A DNA stretch of 64,000 nt from Candidatus Zixiibacteriota bacterium (GTDB lineage Bacteria > Zixibacteria > MSB-5A5 > SM23-73-2). Both the position numbers and the translations under genes were made by a program. Under the pieces are notes generated by a model. The model was not told the DNA's origin. It saw only the letters and a program-made list of their open reading frames with translations, and searched no databases. The stretch lies in contig JAUWYR010000007.1 in assembly GCA_030615745.1 (NCBI GenBank), positions 5,405 through 69,404 on the forward strand, in the 5' to 3' direction. Positions 59,110 through 64,000 of this stretch are shown here, piece after piece; positions within the stretch are counted from its first letter, which is position 1, and each line of letters begins with the position of its first letter.

Positions 59110-59372
59110 TTATTCCTCCATATTTCAGATTTTAACTATCTTTTCAATTTTTTTAATCGCATAGCAGCGTCCCTGGCCAAGGAGCCTTTAGGGCTCCTCT
59201 CTTTGTTTGTGCGGGAATTGTCGTAAAGACCCGTTCCGGGGATTTCCCGCACAGGGCTCCATAATGCGAAGGGATAAACCCTTCGCTACGCGAAAAATAC
59301 AAGAACAGATTTTTCAAGTTACCATTCTTTCTCCTTTTCTAAAAATTTCAGCTACGAAACTTTAATTTCTTT
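59110..59372. other. Intergenic region with a branched palindrome
   Basis: This 263-base gap between the DUF4139 gene and the TPR lipoprotein gene is filled mostly by the repeat at 59158-59292. No gene is visible. Confidence 0.6.
59158..59292. repeat. Large branched palindrome CGCATAGC...GCTACGCG
   Basis: The closing stem CGCATAGC/GCTACGCG (59158-59165, 59285-59292, one mismatch) encloses GGAGCC/GGCTCC (59181-59197) and GTGCGGGAA/TTCCCGCAC (59209-59217, 59244-59252). A third arm is GCGAAGGG-ATAAA-CCCTTCGC (59266-59286). It shares outer stem and one arm pattern with 47060-47114, and holds a CCTGGCCA half of the 14-base palindrome at 59172-59179. Confidence 0.85.
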
Positions 59373-60737
59373 TTAGCGGACATACATCACCGTGTAATTT
59401 AAAACAGTTTCCCCATCTTTTTCAACCGGCAATTTGAACTCGATTGTCTGAGCATCTTTTTTGATATAATCGAAATTAGTTTCGGTAATCCTCCATTCTG
59501 TATAGAAGTGTAGATGCTCCACTACAGTCACCTCGATTTTTTCTTCTTTATGATTCCTTATCTTTATCTGGTAAGATTCCTCCCATACATCCGCTGAGAT
59601 CTTTTTGTAATCTATCCTTTTTCTTTCACCCACGATATCAAAAGCATCTCCTAAATAGACCCTCACCTTTTCATCTTTGGGGGTATGATTGATTAAATCT
59701 TCACCCACGAACTCTAATGATTTATCCACATCCTCTTTATAAACCCTTATTTTACCTTTTGGCAGAGGTATTCCCAGCCCCTGTTGTTTAGAATTCATAA
59801 ACTCTAAATTCACCTTTATCTTCTTGGCATCTCTTGCTCCATCATAAATAAAAAGTTTATCCACAAAGACTTTTTTGTTAGGGAACAAAGTGATCTGTTT
59901 GACTTCTTTATCTTTCAAAGTTGATGGACGTTTGAGAGTGTATAAATGATACTCGAAAAATGGTTTTTCTTCAAAGGGAACAGCCCTTTCCGCAAGAGCC
60001 TCAATTCCTTTGGCTAAAACAGGAAAAGGAGGTCTTTCCTCAACCCGATGGACCTCACCAGCTATGAGTTTTATCTTGGCATTCTTATAAGTTGCTCCGG
60101 ATTTGTTGTCAATGGATACCCAGCCCGATAGCTCCAAATTTCTGTCATCTTTGTCCACTACCCCAACGTATTCAGCATGCCAATTAATCCCTTTGGTTAA
60201 ATAACTCACCTCAGTTTTGTTTTTTCCAGAAATATCTGAATCCAAAAGCCAGACTAAGGTTGGACGGGTTATCAATCCCTCAGGCAGAGAAGGGAAATAA
60301 AGATCTAAAACCTCAGCTCTCGACACAATTCTTATCTTTTCATTCTCCTCACGCAGAGTCAAACTCTTTGAAGAAAAAGATAAAAGTTCTCCTCTGTATG
60401 TTTTTTCCTCTTTAGCTTTTATTTCAATCTTTTTGTCAATATATTTCTCTAAGATCTTATCTGAGCTCACCAGATCATATCGATAGTTCTGTTCGAGGAT
60501 AACGACCTTCTCCGGAGAATCCAAAGACTTGAAATGAACTGAGGTTGGGTCGATCTGTGAGGCAACATCAGTAAATTTTATCTCATTTTCCCCTTTTCGA
60601 AGCTCTAAAATCCTTTTGTCCTTAACCAGAGCTAAGTTCTGATTGTAGATGGTTATGGCGACCTTTTTCTCTTGAGCAAGGGCTAAAGAAGAAAGAAAAA
60701 GGACAAATACAAATACAAAAATGAAATTTTTTCTCAT
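59373..60737 (-). CDS. Secreted DUF4139-domain protein
   Basis: This 454-residue protein has a signal peptide (cleavage after LALA, residue 21). The body matches DUF4139 proteins: VAITIYNQNLALVKDKRIL at the start, PTLVWLLDSDISGKNKTEVSYLTKGINWHAEYVGVVD (in pieces), then LSGWVSIDNKSGATYKNAKIKLIAGEVH (in pieces) and a C-terminal ETVLNYTVMYVR. It is probably periplasmic or outer-surface exposed. The biochemical role of the family is not established. It follows valS by 24 bases. Confidence 0.85.
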   Translation of the reverse strand: MRKNFIFVFVFVLFLSSLALAQEKKVAITIYNQNLALVKDKRILELRKGENEIKFTDVASQIDPTSVHFKSLDSPEKVVILEQNYRYDLVSSDKILEKYIDKKIEIKAKEEKTYRGELLSFSSKSLTLREENEKIRIVSRAEVLDLYFPSLPEGLITRPTLVWLLDSDISGKNKTEVSYLTKGINWHAEYVGVVDKDDRNLELSGWVSIDNKSGATYKNAKIKLIAGEVHRVEERPPFPVLAKGIEALAERAVPFEEKPFFEYHLYTLKRPSTLKDKEVKQITLFPNKKVFVDKLFIYDGARDAKKIKVNLEFMNSKQQGLGIPLPKGKIRVYKEDVDKSLEFVGEDLINHTPKDEKVRVYLGDAFDIVGERKRIDYKKISADVWEESYQIKIRNHKEEKIEVTVVEHLHFYTEWRITETNFDYIKKDAQTIEFKLPVEKDGETVLNYTVMYVR

Positions 60738-60761
60738 TTTTTTAACCTCTTTTAAAGTTTT

Positions 60762-63440
60762 TTACCATCCTACAATTGCCTCTAAGTTTTTCTCCAATTT
60801 CTCTATTATCTTCTGATAATCTTCTTTTTTGGCAACTTCTTTTTCAATTATCTGTTTGGGAGCTCTTTTCAGAAAATCATCATTGGAAAGCTTTTTTATT
60901 GTTTTCTCCAGAAGCTCGGTATATTTCTCAATCTCTTTTTGAAGCCTTTTTTGCTCTATTTCCGGGTCGATCAAGTTCTCCAGGGGTAAAAAAACCTCTG
61001 CCTTTTTTATCACAGCGGATGCTGACTTAATCGGTTTTTTTATCTTCTTCCCAATCTTTAAGGTCTTGACTTTGCCCAAATTGATGATGTAATCTTTATT
61101 CTCCTCAATTATTTTAAGAATATTCTGGCTCTCCACCTTAATCAAAACATCTGCCTTTTTTTGAGGTGATACATTCATCTCAGAGCGTATGTTTCTGATA
61201 GCATAGACTACGCTTTGAACAGTCTCCATTCTCTCTTCTAACTTATAATCGATCAGATTTTTTTGAGACAAAGGAGAAGGTTGTTTTGTCAAAGTATTGG
61301 TATAGTCATTTATATCTATTTGATAGAGGTGATGCCAGATCTCCTCTGTTATAAAGGGCATAAATGGATGCAAAAGACTCAATATATTATCCAGAACCCA
61401 GATTGCAACTCTTTTTGCTTTTAAATGGTCAGGGTCATCCTCAGATAACTTCAATCTGGGCTTAATTATCTCCAGATACCAATCACAGAAATCGTGCCAT
61501 ACAAAATCGTATAGAGTCTTTATAATGGAGTTAAACCGATAAGTTCTCAGAAGTTCTTTTACCTGGCGGATGCTCTGATTTAATCTGCTTAAAATCCATC
61601 GGTCTGCCAGTTCTAAACCCTCGGAGCTTTCGATTTTTATCTTGTCTTTCTCCGGCTTCCAGGATTTGAGATTCAAAAAGATAAATCTTGACGCATTCCA
61701 GAGTTTGTTACAAAAATTTCTTCCTATTTGAAAGGTGTTAAATGAGATACAGGGGTCCTGTCCTTCTGGAGTCACCAAAATCATGCTTACTCTTAAAGCA
61801 TCAGTCCCGTATTCGGATATGATGTCCAAAGGGTCGATCCCATTACCCAGGGATTTGCTCATCTTTATCCCTTTCGCATCCCTCACAGTTCCATGAATAT
61901 AGATATCTGAGAAGGGAACCTCACCCATAAACTCCAGACCAGCCATTACCATTCTTGCTACCCATAAAAATATGATCTCCGAGGCAGTAAATAGAGCTTT
62001 GGTCGGATAGAAGTCTTTTAAGTCCTCAGTCTTTTCAGGCCAGCCAAAGGTGGAGAAAGGCCAAAGCCATGAGGAAAACCAGGTATCTAATACGTCCTCA
62101 TCCTGCTTCAGCTTCTTTGACTTACATCCAGGACAATTTTTTGGCTTTTTTCCGGAAACAATAGTTTGATTACAATCCAGACAATACCATACCGGAATTC
62201 TGTGTCCCCACCAAAGCTGTCTTGAGATGCACCAATCGTGAATGTTCTCCATCCAGTGCAGGTAAACCTTTGCCCAGTGCTCTGGATAGAATCTGATTTT
62301 CCCATTTTTCAAAGCCTCGACTGCCGGTTGAGCTAAAGGCTTCATCCTCACAAACCACTGCTCAGAAAGATATGGCTCCAAAACTGTGTTACATCTGTAG
62401 CAAAGGGTTAATGGGACCTTATAAGGCTCTTTTTTTTCCAGAAGCTTTTTTTTCTTCAATTCGGAAAGTAAAGCTTTTCTGCACTCGAATCTATCCATCC
62501 CCGCAAATTTTCCAGCATTTGGGTTCATGGTGCCATCTGGATTTATAACCACGATTGCTTCGAGATTATGGCGCTTTCCCATATCGAAATCATTGGGGTC
62601 ATGGGCTGGGGTGACTTTAACTGCACCAGTCCCGAATTTCGGATCCACAAGTTCGTCAGCTATTATTTTCAACTCCCTATCGAGAATGGGAAGAATTGCT
62701 GATTTGCCAACTAAATTTTTATATCTTTTGTCCTTGGGATTAACTGCCACCCCGGTATCGCCGAGCATGGTCTCAGGTCTGGTGGTGGCAACTGTTATAT
62801 ACTTATCACTTCCTTTTATCTTATACCTGATATACCAGAGATGCCCATCGGTCTCTTTTCTCTCGGTCTCGTCATCAGATAAGGAGGTCTGACAGCGAGG
62901 GCACCAATTAACTATGTATTTTCCACGATAAATTAGATTTTTATTGTAAAGATGAACGAAAACTTCATATACCGCATTTGAGAACCCCTCATCTAAAGTA
63001 AAGCGGGTTCTATCCCAATCGCAGGAACAGCCGATCTTTTTTAGCTGATTTAGGATCGCATCTCCGTTTTTCTCTTTCCATTCCCAGGCTAACTTTAAAA
63101 ATTTCTCTCTACCGATATCCTCTTTTTTCTTACCTTGTTTGGCTAAATTTTTTTCTATCACCACCTGAGTTGCGATACCAGCATGGTCTATTCCAGGAAG
63201 CCATTCAGCTTCATAACCCTCCATCCTTTTCTGTCTTATCAAAATATCCTGAAGTGTATTATTAAGAGCATGACCGAGATGGAGGATATCGGTCACATTA
63301 GGAGGCGGAATCACCACGCTGAAAGCTTTTTTACCATCGAGTCTATCCGCATGGAAAAATCTCCCCTTTAGCCAAAATTCATACCACCTGTCCTCGACCG
63401 ATTTAGGATTGTATTGCTTGGGCAAATCTTTTGTGACCAT
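60762..63440 (-). CDS. valS: Valyl-tRNA synthetase
   Basis: ValRS charges tRNA-Val. The 892-residue class I synthetase has HLGH (54-57) in the HIGH position and KMSKS (526-530). An editing domain carries TVATTRPETMLGDTGVAVNP, and WCISRQLWWGHRIPVWYC follows. Zinc-like cysteine pairs lie near CLDCNQ and CPGCKS. A C-terminal coiled coil (about 815-892) is typical of ValRS. The stretch before HLGH reads PPPNVTDIL where most ValRS have PPPNVTGxL. The ATG has an AGGTGG ribosome-binding site. Confidence 0.97.
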   Translation of the reverse strand: MVTKDLPKQYNPKSVEDRWYEFWLKGRFFHADRLDGKKAFSVVIPPPNVTDILHLGHALNNTLQDILIRQKRMEGYEAEWLPGIDHAGIATQVVIEKNLAKQGKKKEDIGREKFLKLAWEWKEKNGDAILNQLKKIGCSCDWDRTRFTLDEGFSNAVYEVFVHLYNKNLIYRGKYIVNWCPRCQTSLSDDETERKETDGHLWYIRYKIKGSDKYITVATTRPETMLGDTGVAVNPKDKRYKNLVGKSAILPILDRELKIIADELVDPKFGTGAVKVTPAHDPNDFDMGKRHNLEAIVVINPDGTMNPNAGKFAGMDRFECRKALLSELKKKKLLEKKEPYKVPLTLCYRCNTVLEPYLSEQWFVRMKPLAQPAVEALKNGKIRFYPEHWAKVYLHWMENIHDWCISRQLWWGHRIPVWYCLDCNQTIVSGKKPKNCPGCKSKKLKQDEDVLDTWFSSWLWPFSTFGWPEKTEDLKDFYPTKALFTASEIIFLWVARMVMAGLEFMGEVPFSDIYIHGTVRDAKGIKMSKSLGNGIDPLDIISEYGTDALRVSMILVTPEGQDPCISFNTFQIGRNFCNKLWNASRFIFLNLKSWKPEKDKIKIESSEGLELADRWILSRLNQSIRQVKELLRTYRFNSIIKTLYDFVWHDFCDWYLEIIKPRLKLSEDDPDHLKAKRVAIWVLDNILSLLHPFMPFITEEIWHHLYQIDINDYTNTLTKQPSPLSQKNLIDYKLEERMETVQSVVYAIRNIRSEMNVSPQKKADVLIKVESQNILKIIEENKDYIINLGKVKTLKIGKKIKKPIKSASAVIKKAEVFLPLENLIDPEIEQKRLQKEIEKYTELLEKTIKKLSNDDFLKRAPKQIIEKEVAKKEDYQKIIEKLEKNLEAIVGW

Positions 63441-63466
63441 ATAAAAACCACCTCCAAAACAAAAGA

Positions 63467-63495
63467 AATTTAATAAAAAGAAAATCCTTTGTCAA
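63467..63495 (-). promoter_or_regulatory. Promoter of valS
   Basis: On the minus strand TTGACA (63490-63495) and TAAATT (63467-63472) are separated by 17 bases, about 27 bases upstream of the valS ATG. The leader would be short, with no T-box visible. Confidence 0.72.
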
Positions 63496-63734
63496 GACCA
63501 ATAAAATGTTTTGTTGTATTTTATAGGTAGATTGTATCCGGGTTGTTTGTTAATATAATCATCTAAAAAGACAAAAGGCAAGTTAAAAATTTCTGGTGGA
63601 TAATTATCTCTTGATGTCTCTTGACCTTCGGCATACGCATTTTCTTTTGACTGGCTTAGAAGTTTTATCCGAAGGATTCATAGAACTGGTGATCCCCATT
63701 TATAGAGGTTGTCTCTCTGGTAGTTGAACCAATA

Positions 63735-63748
63735 CCTGCCTAGCCAGG
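63735..63748. repeat. 14-base palindrome CCTGCCTAGCCAGG
   Basis: A variant of CCTGCCCGGCCAGG, sitting in the loop of a larger TATAGAGG/CCTCTATA inverted repeat. Confidence 0.6.
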
Positions 63749-64000
63749 GAGCCTCTATAGCTCAGAGTCTTAACCCTAAAACTGATGAGTCCTATTTGTG
63801 CCAGACAGTCCTTAAGTCCACAAAAAAGCAAAAGCCCACTTTTTATCCACCTCTTTATCCCTTTATCAATAGATTAAAAAACTCTCATACGAAATTTTAG
63901 GGAATATTTAAAAACTTCTTTTTTTGATATCTTGTAAAATCAACTCAATTGCTCTTAAGATATAACCTGACTACCTATCTTTTCTTATCCGAAGGATCAA

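Larger units (their letters stand above)
63441..64000. other. Upstream region of valS with promoter and repeats
   Basis: These 560 bases hold the valS promoter and several repeats: TCTCTTGATGTCTCTTGACC at 63610-63629, ATCCGAAGGATTCATA at 63668-63683 and ATCCGAAGGATCAA at 63987-64000. A TATAGAGG...CCTCTATA palindrome at about 63701-63761 encloses CCTGCCTAGCCAGG. No gene is visible. Confidence 0.65.

Noticed and set aside
63441-64000. Possible tRNA or T-box upstream of valS
   Set aside because: No cloverleaf, no CCA-type acceptor pairing and no T-box sequence (TGGNACCGCG) were found.

Overview
The window is a low-GC bacterial chromosome segment, densely packed with genes that lie mostly on the minus strand. 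Several features point to a diderm bacterium of the FCB-type candidate lineages (WOR-3, TA06, Zixibacteria and relatives). There are lipoprotein-processing enzymes (Lgt, Lnt) and a MurE with the DNPR motif that marks meso-diaminopimelate peptidoglycan. There is also a two-component-regulator-type propeller protein with a C-terminal sorting-like domain, and a secreted protein ending in paired dockerin-like repeats. The exact phylum cannot be fixed from this sequence alone. No tRNA, rRNA, CRISPR array or insertion sequence was found.

Layout, left to right. (1) 50-6044: elongasome and lipoprotein operon transcribed mreC-mreD-mrdA-rodA-lgt-comF; mreB is not next to it. (2) 6436-8572: a beta-class DNA methyltransferase whose reading frame appears to be split by a HepT/MntA toxin-antitoxin pair, with a detached downstream fragment. 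(3) 8657-10276: accA, a small Trm112-like protein and a PtsN-like IIA protein. (4) 10332-18192: a glycan operon with four glycosyltransferases, a YfhO-like membrane protein, a SAM methyltransferase and a flippase-like membrane protein, led by a good promoter. (5) 18644-22912, plus strand: a 1295-residue secreted multidomain protein, then rpmB. (6) 23225-24874: a radical SAM protein. (7) 25230-41149: a full division and cell wall (dcw) cluster in canonical order, mraZ-rsmH-ftsL-ftsI-murE-murF-mraY-murD-ftsW-murG-murC-ftsQ-ftsA-ftsZ, without murB or ddl. It starts at a recognisable promoter that overlaps a textbook MraZ operator. (8) 41648-51847: a B12-type radical SAM protein facing a second glycosyltransferase group, then a FemAB-like protein, the propeller protein and lnt. 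(9) 52079-63440: gpmI, purM, an HD-domain protein, priA, a TPR lipoprotein, a DUF4139 protein and valS.

The genes combine into two themes: building the envelope (peptidoglycan synthesis, elongation, division, lipoproteins, surface glycans) and core metabolism or replication restart. The accessory interest lies in three places. First, the methyltransferase locus interrupted by HepT/MntA. Second, a PriA whose Walker A, motif V and motif VI are all degenerate. Third, a rich set of small palindromic repeats. Several unrelated repeats share one design, a closing stem enclosing two hairpins (a three-way junction). One 14-base palindrome sits inside hairpin loops of other repeats. A family built on TCTCTTGAT lies inside the coding sequences of murG, priA (three times), murF and rsmH, where it is translated in frame.
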